Of a DNA stretch of 64,000 nucleotides, positions 1 to 11,296 are shown one piece after another. A program made the position numbers and the translations under genes. Origin of the DNA: Plantago elongata (Eukaryota; Streptophyta; Magnoliopsida; Lamiales; Plantaginaceae); contig JAYMSP010000086.1 of assembly GCA_036897095.1 (NCBI GenBank), positions 24,244 through 88,243 on the forward strand, given 5' to 3'. The number at the start of each line of letters is the position of its first letter. The stretch's first letter is position 1. The notes under the pieces were generated by a model. That model did not search any database, was not told where the DNA came from, and was given only the letters and a program-made list of their open reading frames with translations.

Positions 1-1180
1 CTCGTCACGTCATATGATTGTCTATTTATGCTTAAGCATAGTCGTTGGTTAATTAGCACTACTTGATTGTTCTGGGGGAAACTGACGGGAGTCTTTTAAG
101 TATTTGGCGCTGAAATTAAGAAATATTGCCTATTTATCAGGAATTACGAAGTTACATAGCTTGCAAGATATCCAAGGTGAGTGATTACTGGCTTTCGGCA
201 TCCGGCCCTGGGAAATTTTCTATCTTTCATTGCCTTCAATTCCAATAATGTTCCTTCCTACTTATCTGTCTGCCTAACACTGACTTCGGCTACGCGACGA
301 CGATCAACTGACTCGATTACTTATTGCGATTACTGACTGTATTATTAGTATTGAATCATTTAGAACCAAATTCTGATTGTAGCGTGACCCTGACTTGATA
401 TTATGTTATTCCAGTTATTTATTGATATTTCATCTTGATACTGTCCTATAAATCCGCATGAGCTACATTGCACGAAAACTGAATTTTGAAAAGCAACCAC
501 ACACTGTTTTTGAAATAACTTGGGTAACCGTCATGGTCGACTTGTTCGACAAAAATGATAAAGCGGTCTGCAGCGCTATTCTTTCGGGCACTTGCATGCG
601 TGTTGGACTATTCAGACGGTCCCGTTTGTGGGTTACGACGGGTCGTGCCTGTCATAAAGCGACTCAGGCGAGGTAACGCCTCGAATCTTGTTATTTGACC
701 GATACCTGATCAGTTCGATCCAGCCCAAGACAGTTACTGTATAGTACTGTAAATCTGGCACCTTTCATGTGCTATGATCTTGACTGACTGATACCGATTT
801 CCCCACTGTTTAAAACTGCCTAATCAGCATGTTGTGGTGGTTTGTCATCGTGTTGCATTCATATTCATCTTCATGCATGCCTGATTATCCTCACTGAGTC
901 TTTATGACTGACACTCTCCTTGTCCTAATAATGATTTCCCAGGTAAAGAGCACGAAGTGAGATCGGGGTAGATAGACAGACAGACTGACACTAGGCCGTG
1001 CTATTCCGCTGCTGATCTTTTAGGAGTGTGAAATGACTTGTGACTTGTAAATTAATTTTGAGGTGTGTAATAATTATGACTCTGATATATCTATGTATTT
1101 GGGAGTTCGGCATAATCCTTGACGTCCGGACCAGACCGGGGACTTACAGTATGACCGTCTAGATGAGTTAAATATATATC
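1..1180. repeat. Gene-free stretch, possibly LTR or untranslated region of a retrotransposon
   Basis: No convincing protein is encoded on either strand. The text has mixed composition with many short GACTGAC-like motifs and ends near a GC-richer tract around 1115-1150. It reads like the LTR or leader of a Ty3-type element, but no primer-binding site, polypurine tract or second LTR copy was found, so this is a weak guess from general appearance. Confidence 0.25.
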
Positions 1181-1557
1181 GTTTCTCATAAAAATTTGAA
1201 TAAAAAAATTATTAGAAAAAATAATGATCTAGTTATTAATGAAAATAGGAGATGATATCCATACTTTCAAAATTGGTCATTATTTGTAGAGTTTAAAAAA
1301 TATAAAATTATAGCATTTGAAATATCGTCAAAATTGGTTTGTATTTGTAGAGGACCAAAAAATATAAAAATCGGTGTAACTCTTACATTCTTATTATATA
1401 AATTTTACTCTATATTATTAATTGAAAAATGAGAAACAAAATAAATAATATATATAATAGGAAAGATGAAACCAACTTTCATAAAGCTAATTCCTACAAT
1501 TTTAATCAGTATGTTGGCCAAATAGAAGGATAAGTTTGAAGTTTTGCCTACTACATG
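1181..1557. other. AT-rich intergenic spacer
   Basis: No gene seen. The phrase AAAATTGGT-ATTTGTAGAG recurs at about 1270-1290 and 1330-1352, so the stretch contains a short imperfect internal repeat of unknown origin. Confidence 0.4.
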
Positions 1558-2084
1558 ACAAATTGGGTGTTGGAGGGGAAATTTTTTAAAAATATACCGT
1601 ACAGTGATACACATTCATTTTATATACTGTACAATGACTATGTATCTTTTATATACTTTGCGGTGGCTACTTGTTTAGAACATATACTCCGGTCATTTTT
1701 TTTCTCCGATTTGGTGATTTATTATACGCGCTCGATACAATAACTTTGTATTTTTTTGAATTTCTCTATCTTTTTTTTATTTTTCTTTCAAAATAATTTT
1801 TGAAATTGAATCACGATATGGTATTTGTCAAACTCTTGAGATATTTTTTACGCTTAAAGAACTTCCGACGTGTGAAATATTTTCGGTGCGTGTAATAAAT
1901 CACCAAGTCGAAGTAAAAAAATGACCGGAATATAACTTCTGGACAAGTAGCCATTGTAAGGTATACAAAAGATACATAGTCATATATAATGTATAAAATT
2001 GATGTATCACTCTACGGTATACTTCGAAATATTTTTAAAATATTTTTCACGCTAGAAAAGAATGTTGGGGCTATCTCCAATTTG
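1558..2084. mobile_element. Fold-back (long inverted repeat) MITE-like element
   Basis: Two arms of about 150-175 bp are imperfect reverse complements: roughly 1558-1735 and 1880-2084. Shared landmarks are GACTATGTATCTTTT, GGCTACTTGT, CCGGTCATTTTTTT and TTGGTGATTTATTA on the left arm, each found reverse-complemented and in reverse order on the right. The spacer of about 145 bp is AT-rich and non-coding. Long terminal inverted repeats with no gene fit a fold-back or Mutator-type MITE. Exact ends and target duplication were not fixed; arms seem to begin at a CAAATTGG motif. Confidence 0.7.
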
Positions 2085-3335
2085 ATGGTGAGTGTAGGCG
2101 CTGAATTCAATTTTTCCTTTTTTAAGATATTGTGTAGTGGGCTGATTTCTATATAGTTGGGCCAAAAGAAACAGAAGAAGGTTGTAGGCTTGCAAAAATA
2201 TATTGTTCCTTCAAAAATACCATTCAAACGAGAGCTTGTAATGGGCCAAAATAGAACAACTAGTGTTAATAAAACTAGAAATGCAAAAAAAAAAAAGTTG
2301 CGGCTCGAACCTCATGAAGATAAAAGATCTAGCAGGTAGAGAAGCCCTCTCAAAAAGTGCTCTATAGTGTCGTCTTGATTTGTGTGGTGGAATTGGAGGA
2401 GGCGAGGCCATGGTTTTGGACTTCTCGTGCCCTATAGTCATGCGGATCTTCGTCAGTTTTTCGATGGGAAGGACGGTATGGATAGAAATGGGTGGAATAA
2501 GTGAGATGTGAAAATGTGCAAGACTGATTTTTCTCCATGCACGGTTCACACTTATTCTATAAAAAAAATACTCTTTCTCCCTACTATAGAAGTTGTAAAT
2601 TTTCAGCATTTGAATATCCTATAGAATTGTCCACTTTCATTTCTTAAATATTTTAGCATTAAGTATATAAACGGATGATCAAAATCAACTACTAATAAAC
2701 CCCACATACTATATAGTATTATAACTCTTGTTAATTTATATGCAAGAATTAATATGTACATCTTTTAATCATTAATTTAATTTTGTCACCAAAAATATAC
2801 TCTTCACCATCTACTTTATTTTTTAATCATTAATTTAATTTTTATATAAATCTACGTGTAAATTCAACGTATGAAATTATTTAAACGGAGTAGTATATAC
2901 CGCTTAGTAAAAAAGTACGTTATGACCAAGGAATTGAAGAATCAAGATAGATACCATTGAAGTTCAACTGGTCCACAATTCGACTTCAACATAAATGACA
3001 TGACATCGTGTGTTGCAGGGTATGTTCTTAAGAACATGACAAGTGTTTGGGTTTCGTGGGAGTCACACCGGAGATTCAGTGGCGTCTTTTAGCACAAAAT
3101 ATGGAAATTAAACAAAAGGGATCCCAATGCAGCAACGATAATCTCCAATTTTCTTCTCTACACTACACATAAATATCTCTAACCGTATCATTTCTTTCGG
3201 TTATACTGATATTTGTACTTATACTGTATTTGTTACAAAAACTTATAATACAATATGGTTTTTCCAGTAGACACATGAATGTACGCACCAAGCTTAGACA
3301 AAATGTACCCTATTAATAAATACAATAAAATTTTT
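2085..3335. other. Intergenic region, no recognisable gene
   Basis: Short open frames occur on both strands at 2150-2610, but none has a start context, domain or codon pattern I recognise. The rest is AT-rich spacer. Confidence 0.4.
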
Positions 3336-4140
3336 ATAAATAAATACTTTATAAAAAAATAAATTTCTTATAATCATAAAAATTTTTGGTCCAACTTAGA
3401 ACCACTTATAAATAAGAATAAACACCATATTGTCATATTTTATTATTTTCTCTTATCTCGTCTTAAGTAACTGTACCTCCCTATAAAAATAAATGACATA
3501 TTATTCAATACTTCATCCATTCCAATTAAACCTTTCTAACACTTTATCTTCTCTTCATTTAAGAAATTACAATAAACAAGTAGATTGTAGTGGGTACTAT
3601 ATTGATAAAAGTTGTAAGTGAGTAATAAAGTTAGAGAAAAATTAAATTAAGTAGGAAAGATAAATAATAAAGGATTAGTTAATATGAATACATTTTTTCA
3701 TTTATAGGGTAGGAAGTTTCTAACGTAACTCAAAAAAAAGAAAGTCATGAAGTTATTAAAAAAACGGAGGGCGTAATATTTATCTATATATACGATTTAT
3801 TATGAAATTTAAGAACTAAAATACTTATCTAAAGTTCTTTGGATTCTTATCTAAAGTTGTTTGTTATAGTAATTTAAATTTTTTGAGTGGTGAGCCTATC
3901 TTTTAACTTCCGTGTAAGTAGTAGTTCATTTATATATGAACCTTCTTGTTGGACAAAAAACATCTCTAACTTGTCAAGTTAGTATTTAATAATTTTATTC
4001 AATAAATATAACATTTAAGTTATACACATTATATTATTATAAAAAAATATTTTTAGTACAAGCCTCTACTTAAGAATAAACTCTCTATAGGAATATTTTT
4101 TCCGGTCCCGATGATATGATTGTATAGAGTTTTTACGGTA
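3336..4140. repeat. Dispersed repeat, copy A (interrupted by a MITE)
   Basis: About 540 bp of this segment, on both sides of the MITE at 3511-3773, matches 43020-43530 in the same orientation. Shared landmarks are TTATAAATAAGAATAAAC, ATACTTATCTAAAGTT, GTAAGTAGTAGTTCAT and CTTGTCAAGTTAGTA. Both copies carry a related AATAAACTC...GGTCCC motif near each end. No coding capacity was seen and the repeat family is not recognised. Confidence 0.75.
3511..3773. mobile_element. Stowaway-like (Tc1/mariner) MITE
   Basis: A 263-bp non-coding insertion. Its right end reads ACGGAGGGCG followed by TA, close to the Stowaway end consensus ACGGAGGGAG-TA. The left end, CTTCATCCATTCC after TA, is a degraded form of the inverse (CTCCCTCCGT). 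The TA dinucleotides are at 3509-3510 and 3774-3775. The related repeat at 43180-43192 has an uninterrupted TTCAATAATATTT with a single TA, which is the empty site. This fixes both boundaries. Confidence 0.85.
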
Positions 4141-5784
4141 GATTTACAAAAACCAGACCCAATTTTTTATCGTTATGAAAATTTTTAGGGTATATTTATT
4201 CGTGTAGTATATTAGTTATATCGATTTTAATGATAATGATATTGCGGAATTTTTAGCTACGATACAACATGTCATGTCTTTACATAATTCACATGCTTTG
4301 GTTCGTATCGATCTACATATTTTTATAGGTTATGCAGAGACTTGGCACCGATCAACTGGGAGGGGAGGCGTATAACGTATTACATGATACCAAAGGTTTA
4401 GCTTCAAATTTTGTGACCGTAAATCCAAGTGATATATTGGGCACACCTGCTTGTTTGGATTTCAGCTGAAAGTTCCGTATCACTTAGAATGATAATTAAG
4501 GATTTGTTCTTATCGCACCCATGTGGAAAGAAGAAAAGAAAAACCGGAGTAAATAACTAGGGTTATTATCAGCCTTCCCGATAGTATGATGTTGAGTCTC
4601 ACAAGAATTAACGCTTGCATTGGAGGGAGGGAGCTAGAGGCATAGATGACTCCATTAAATTATACTCCAATTTTATCCATGATAATCACCAATGTTCAAG
4701 GCATTGCCTTACCTAAACTATAGATAAACATCAACTTGATACACACAAACACCTCTACCTAACCTAGCTAGTCTTGCTATCATGACCATACACAATCCGA
4801 TCCATCGGATGCCAATTACAGATGAAGTTGAAAACACCCAAATCCATGAATAATGTAGTGAACTTATCATATGACCATGCAACTCATAAGTTGTGAATTC
4901 CAAATCGAAATTCAAAGTACCCAAAGCCATCAACTAATGTAATTAAGTTGAATACAATTTTGATCAAAATCTTACTTATAGTATTTTATAAGTAATGCTT
5001 GAGTTTACCACGTAGCTAGAGAATGACGCACAGACATGAAACGTCATATCTCTCCAATTCATAAACCTAAAGAAATTCCAGAATGCACTGATTACCATGT
5101 AAATCGAGTTTCGCAAACATGGGCAAATACCAAATCTCGAAGTATACATTTTTGTGCAGAGGCAATAAACTCATCATCATCATCACACACACATATATAT
5201 ATATATATAAAAGCTAGCTAGCTAGCAGGACAACATTAACATACAAACGTAGGCAGCCTTATGATACACACATACGTGTCGAATTGAAACCATTTCAAAC
5301 AAGTCTAACAAACTAAGAGAAATCGCAGTAGAAACCATTTCAAAGTCTAACAAACTCACAGAAATACCAGTAGTTCCATTGTGCATATATTATATCGATT
5401 GATTGATCGGCAGGAAGATAATATAGACCGCCACATACATGATCATCATTTCTCTTGGTACGTCATCTTCTCCAAAATTGCCTGACAAGGCCAAAACTCA
5501 TCGTCTGATCCTTCATCTCATCCCTTTCTTTCTTCCTTTTCTACTTCTACTTTACAACCTCCATTTTGTATGTATTTAATGCTACCTAGATCCTTCTCAG
5601 ATCGATCATATTCATCATCATCATCATAAACTCTCGACAAAAAATTACATTACTATTACTATTACTATTACTAGCTAGCTTCTTAATTGTTTATTCCAAT
5701 ATTCCAATAGTGTGTGTGTGTTGTGTTATATATATGCTATATTTAGCATACTGAATCTACATCGAGAAAATCAATCGATCAACT
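4141..5784. other. Intergenic region upstream of the MADS-box gene
   Basis: No gene is seen. It contains a CACACACATATATATATAT microsatellite at about 5185-5210 followed by tandem GCTA units, ATC-rich triplet runs near 5600-5630, an ATT-ACT triplet run at 5648-5672 and a GT run at 5710-5722. The last few hundred bases should include the promoter and 5' leader of the MADS-box gene; no single TATA box stood out. Confidence 0.4.
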
Positions 5785-8083
5785 ATGGGGAGAGTGAAAT
5801 TACAGATCAAGAAGATTGAGAACACAACAAATAGGCAGGTCACCTTTTCTAAGAGAAGAAATGGACTAATCAAGAAAGCTTACGAGCTTTCGGTACTGTG
5901 TGATGTTGATGTCGCTCTGCTCATGTTCTCTCCTTCTGGCAGAGTTAGCATATTCTCTGGAAATCGAAGGTACCAATTCAATTCTTCAATCACGATAACC
6001 ATTTTTATTTTTTTTAATGGCCTGGATTAATTTTTATACCTCTGATAAATTATATGATTTTTTTGATTTATGTGAAGCATTGAAGAGATTATGGCACGAT
6101 TTGTGAATCTACCAGAACATGAAAGAGGGAGGTATGGCTTCCTGCTGTAATTGAAATCTTTTTTAGGTTTTGTTTTGTATGTTCTTCTGATAGATTCAAT
6201 TTCATCTAAATTCTCCAACTTAAGTTCGAACTTGGAATTATTTAATTGTAGTATCAGTTTTCTAATGATTCTGATTCAATTTTTGTTCATTTGATCCATG
6301 CAACAACCAAAGGCTACAAAACCAGGAGGTAAATACAAAAATTTCAGTACCATTCTTGTTTGTAGGCTAGTGCACATTTTAGTGGCTAATCAGAGCTTAC
6401 TCTCATTCTGGCAGTATCTTCAGAGGGCTCTTGGAAAGTTGAAAACTGAAACAGATCGAACTTATCAAGCTGCACCTAGGTACACAACATTTATTCCTAG
6501 ATTCAAATGCTATATTAGTTTAGTTTTAATGATGATAGCGGATCGATTATATAGTACATGAACGGAAAATTGTTCTGACGTTAACAATTTTGTTCCGGTA
6601 TTATCACTGGCCTTTCTTGTATGTGTTGCATCATAACTTCTATTTTATAACGGTTTATTAGATTCTAGGGGTACACACATCTATCATACCTTTTTCCTTA
6701 AACGGTTTAGATGCTAGAGGCGTATAAATGTAAAAAAAAAAACTCATATGTTCTTTTGATCGATTCCTTGTAGCTATTCGGGCAACAGTCCAGGCTGCGT
6801 GCTTGATCCTCAAATAGAGGTAAGCTTCCATCATAAACCTCCAGTTGAATTTGATAATTGATTTGAAAAGGTGCTATATTTTCCCTCCTGAATTTCATTC
6901 ACGACTCTAGCTAGTTTAACACAGTTTAAACTTACACTATTCATCATGTATCTCATATACAAAATTATGCAGGAAATTCAACAAGAACTCATCAAATGTA
7001 GATGCCAAATTGAGGAGCAAGATAAAAGACTAAGGTAAGCAATTACTTTAGCAATTTAATAAATCCCACGTCGTACACGTAAACCTGATGTGCATCCATG
7101 TATGTATATAAGGTATTTCCTCTTACATGCCATATATAGCACAAAAGCATAATCTGCTACCTTGATCTTTGTTACACGTAAAACAAATGATGTCGTTTTG
7201 TAGGATATACGAAGGTGATCTTTCTCAAATTACTACACTGTGTGAAGCTGAGTATAGGGAACATATCCTAGAAGAAAACCTCAAGCAGGTCAGGGTACGT
7301 AAGGTTAGTCATCATCCTGACGAACTTTCAGAGAGATGATCAAGATTTACGAATGACTTGTGTATTTGTTTTCTTTTATACCAAGAGTACTGAGAAAGTC
7401 ATTTGTTGTTTTCTCCAGCAAACTCTACAAGACCAATATCACTCACCCGGTGCACAAGCAATTTCGCAGGTATGCTGAACTCTTGAAGCTAATATAAAAT
7501 CATAAATCAATGAAACAGCGTCATTGAATGAGATTGTAATTGCGACCCTCAAGTATCTATACGATTATATTTCAGGTGAATTTGGCATCAGATGCAACAG
7601 ATATAGATGTTTTAGCTGCAAGAAATGCTGAGAATATGCTGGATTGGCTCCCACAAAGAGATCCTCAAGTCCAAATCCTGAACTTTTTGGACTCTAATGG
7701 CCTATTCCCTTTGAGGTTAATACAAAAGTAGTTCTGTCTGTTTAGTTCAAAAATTTATGGTTAGGATCAGAGATCTCTACACCAGTTACGCATAATCTTA
7801 ATTGTAAATGGTTGATTTGGGAGGTCTTATCCAAAGTTAATCATGTAACACGTATGACTTGTGCCCTTGTAGAGATGAGCCTCAACGCATAGACAACATG
7901 ATGCCACCTCAGAGTCTCCTTCATGCGGCTCCAAGTCTGAACGTCAATAATCATTTGAGTACAAGCTGCAGGAGGATTGAAGAGGATGCCCAGCGACCTG
8001 AATTTAGTCAAGTGATCGATGTCAATCTTTCACCCTGGTCAGATTTATACCCCACTGGTTCATCACCTTACTACAATTTGTAA
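5785..8083 (+). CDS. MIKC*-type MADS-box transcription factor, AGL66/AGL104-like
   Basis: Predicted nuclear DNA-binding factor of 309 aa in ten exons: 5785-5969, 6078-6131, 6313-6328, 6415-6479, 6774-6819, 6973-7034, 7204-7303, 7419-7469, 7576-7715, 7873-8083. Phases agree at every junction. Residues 1-61 are a complete MADS domain (starts [20 protein letters not shown], contains [15 protein letters not shown] and the LMFSPSGR strand). The following [18 protein letters not shown] and [18 protein letters not shown] segments are the I/K-like region of MIKC* S-clade proteins. In Arabidopsis such proteins act in pollen as heterodimers with AGL30/65/94. Exon 3 is only 16 nt; without it the frame breaks. 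The exon 7 donor could be at 7295 instead of 7304, removing three residues. The C-terminal part is shorter than in AGL104. Class assignment is firm; exact orthology is not. Confidence 0.9.
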
Positions 8084-8883
8084 TTTGAGTCATGCAAGAG
8101 AGAGTATAAGATATAGGAGTTTCAAGTCATTAGATGGGGGTAGATTTTTAGTAGAAATAAATCCAATAGCATGTCTCTCATATAAGCCTGTTATTGAGGT
8201 TACCTTGTACTGTAACGATTATGATTAAGCCATTTCAAATAATTTAATTACTTGTTGCAAGATGTCTTAATTCTTGATGCATGTGTGAATGTGATCTTGG
8301 AAAATAATAAATTTCACCAGGCATCTAGAACCTCCTTGACAATTACTAAAGTACATTTCATATACTTTCAAAATGTAATTTTCTTAGTAATATTTTTCCA
8401 TTTAAATGAGGAGTGATTTTTTGCTTTTTAATAGAGACACTGGCAATCAATATAGGGAGTACAAAGGATACTAGTATAGAAGCATGCTAGCTCTAGATCA
8501 CAAAAAGCATCAACATTTCCATAAGTTTCACGCTCAGAACGCGCTTTGCGCTTTGAGAGCTCAGAGTTTCACTTTCATACGTTTCAAGATTTCTTAGTTC
8601 TTGACAATACCTCTCTTACAAGTGTCTGGATGTATGCATTAATAAATCACATTAATGTGCAGAATAAGTTGTTTGGCATGCTTAGAAAGAACTCTACAGT
8701 AACTTTGAAAATTAAAGTGTTTGTAGCCCAGTTTGTTAGCTTAGACATGTTGATATATTAGCTGTTAGATCCCCAAATCTTTTCTTCACATATCAAAATA
8801 ACTGAAACATGTTCCACATGACATTGAACATGTACTGACTAAGGAAATCTGATAAGATTCAGGAAAAACAGGTCTGTCATAAT
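8084..8883. other. Spacer between MADS-box gene and P450
   Basis: 3' flank of the MADS-box gene and 5' flank of the P450. The short open frames here have no recognisable content. No transposon signature was seen. Confidence 0.4.
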
Positions 8884-10488
8884 ATGGAGACTTTTCTGTA
8901 TTGCAGTTTCCTGTTCTTATCAATCTTCTTGATTTTGAAACATACAAAAATATACAGATCATTTAACAAACTCCCCCCTGGTCCGCTTGCCTTGCCCGTA
9001 ATCGGCCACCTCCACCTTCTCAAAACCGCCCCCCATCGAGCACTCCAAGCCCTGTCGGCGAAATATGGTCCGGTTATGTTTCTTCGTTTTGGTTGCCGGC
9101 CAGTTCTCATTGTTTCGTCTCCTTCTGTCGCTGAAGAATGCTTCTCCAAAAACGATATCATATTCGCCAATCGTCCTGACTCACTTGCAAGCAAAATACT
9201 CGGGTACAATTACACAACCATTGGATTATCTTCCTACGGTTACCATTGGAGGAATCTTCGTCGCCTGATGAACGTACAACTGTTCTCATCAGCTAGTATT
9301 CAGCGTTCCTCTGTTATACGACGAGAAGAAGTCACCTTCTTGGTGAAAAAGTTGTTCCAGTGCTCTGATAAAAAGGTGAACCTGAAATCCTTGTTCTTTG
9401 AATTGGTTTACAATGTGGCTTTTATGACATTATGCGGAAAGCGCGGACCTGATATGGAGGATATGTTCGGGCCAAAGAAGATTCTGGATATTTGTGATTT
9501 TTTTCCATTGTTAAAATGGATTGGGTTTCAAGGGATTGAGAGGAAGCTGGTAGATCTTCACAAGAACAGAGATGGTTTCTTGCAGGGCCTGGTCGATGAG
9601 GCTCGAAAACAAAAACTTGATTCTACCTCAGGTGAGGAAAAGAAGACGTATATTCAGTCGTTGTTGCTGATACAGAAAGCTGAGCCAGAGTATTATACGG
9701 ATGACATCCTAAAAGGGCTAATTCTGGTTAGTATTGTTTAACTGTTCTGTTGTTTGTAATGTTCTCATGAATGCTTAAGTTACAAAATTGCTGATTGTTT
9801 GTTAAGGGCCAATTGATAAATATGTGTTCCTCATTTGTCATGTGTTTTTTGCATTGTTTTGCAGCCTCTGTTTACTGCAGGAACGCATACGATAGCAGTC
9901 ACGTTGGAGTGGGCTATGTTTCTTCTTCTAAATCACCCTGACAAGCTGCGAAAGGTAAGAGAAGAAATCGACAACAATGTAAAACCTGGCATGCTCATCG
10001 ACGAAATAGATCTTCACAATTTACCATATCTACGTTGTGTCATCCTTGAAACACTAAGGTTGTGTCCGGTTGGCCCAATTCTCGTACCACATTCAACGTC
10101 ACAAGATTGCACGATCAAGGGGTACGACATTCCCAAGGGGACTATTGTGCTCGTGAATGCGTGGGCAATACATAGAGATCCTTCTTTGTGGGAAGCTCCC
10201 ACAACTTTCAATCCTGAAAGATTTACAAAAACAGAAGGGAACGGTGATGTGTGTAAAGTGATGACATTCGGAATGGGGAGAAGGGCATGTCCTGCTTCTG
10301 TAATGGCAATGAGGTTGATGTGTTTGGCATTGGGTAGTTTGATCCAGTGCTTTGACTGGGAGAGGGAAAGTCCAGAGTTAATGGATTTGGATCCGGAAGT
10401 GACGGGCCAAACATTGTCCAGTTTGAAGCCGTTGGAGGCCTTGTACCGACCACGTTCATCTACATCGAATGTCTTAGCCCGACTGTAA
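8884..10488 (+). CDS. Cytochrome P450, CYP81-like, with altered active-site motifs
   Basis: Two exons, 8884-9726 and 9865-10488 (phase-0 intron), give 488 aa, slightly short of the usual ~500. An N-terminal hydrophobic anchor (residues 4-18) precedes the proline-rich hinge LPPGPLALPVIGHLHLL, so it should sit on the ER membrane. The ExxR motif (ETLRL) and the PERF motif (FNPERF) are intact. Two key motifs differ from the norm. The I-helix oxygen-activation motif reads AGTHT where the family has AGTDT, and the heme loop reads [12 protein letters not shown], with Ala for the Gly two residues after the heme-binding Cys. About 15 residues usually found after the 'GKR' segment are missing. CYP81 enzymes hydroxylate isoflavonoids, lignans, indole glucosinolates and other compounds; the substrate here is unknown. 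Same strand and subfamily as the P450 at 16780. Confidence 0.85.
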
Positions 10489-10640
10489 GATGTTTCGGGA
10501 GCATCCCCTTAATTTGGATCTCTCCTGTTCGAAGCCCACCTGTAAGATGTTCCAAACATACATTTAATTTGTATCTCTTCCGTTCCAAATTCGATGTCAT
10601 AGGCTCGTAGCCGCCCTACGCGCCCTATGTAAGAAGTTTC
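10483..10640 (+). repeat. Imperfect direct repeats at the P450 3' end
   Basis: The stop-codon region motif TGTAAGATGTTTCGGG and the following text recur twice downstream as TGTAAGATGTTCCAAA and TGTAAGAAGTTTCCGG, along with related TCGATGTCATAGGCTCG and TTTGGATCTCT/TTTGTATCTCT phrases. It looks like an old local duplication of about 60-80 bp units. Confidence 0.5.
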
Positions 10641-11035
10641 CGGAACAACCCTTTAAATCTCTTACGATCAAGACTTCAAGTGGCTAGGAATATGGAAGTC
10701 CAGCGATCAAGTCTCGCGGTGTGATTTCTTCATAATTAGTAACGATCCGTGACGATGTCATAGTGTGATTTTCTTCTTAAACAATTGATTTGAAGAGAGA
10801 CATTTTAAATACACCAAGATAATTAATTAGTCAAACGTAATAGTTAAATATATATTTATAATTAAAGCATAAAAGTTTTTACTTCTATCTCAAAATCTTC
10901 GAATATATAACATGAAGAAAAAGAAATGGAGAGGATAATGAATTGATAATTGACAAACCGTGCAACATAGTGAAAGTAATAATTAAATATATATTAATAA
11001 ATTAATGAAAGTACAAAATCACTATGAACCTCAAA
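10641..11035. other. AT-rich spacer next to Helitron remnant
   Basis: No gene seen. It may include the 3' end of the Helitron, but no hairpin with a terminal CTRR motif could be fixed. Confidence 0.3.
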
Positions 11036-11291
11036 ATTCATCTTCTTCCCCTGCAGAGTAAAGCACAATAGTCACCTAAGTCGTAATTAAAAAAATAATT
11101 ATGAAAATTTATATTGAATGCATTACATCGATATCCACACACCTTAAAATTACTAAATAACTTCTTTATAAACAACGTTGTGTCCGTGGAATTTCCTTCT
11201 TCATCCAAGACTAAAACTTTGAGTACTTTTCTGCTAGTTACTCTTGAGAATGTAACATATAACTGTACATAACTGAATACCAGTGTGAGAA

Positions 11292-11296
11292 GATAC
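11292..11296. repeat. Target-site duplication GATAC (left copy)
   Basis: GATAC directly precedes the TG end of the copia derivative and is repeated at 14282-14286 directly after its CA end. Removing the element plus one copy brings the helicase reading frame back together. Confidence 0.85.

Noticed and set aside
458-676. 72-aa open frame in the first kilobase
   Set aside because: No domain, no supporting start context and surrounded by repeat-like DNA.
2211-2609. 132-aa open frame on the minus strand
   Set aside because: Low-complexity and AT-driven composition, nothing recognisable, no splice-supported extension.
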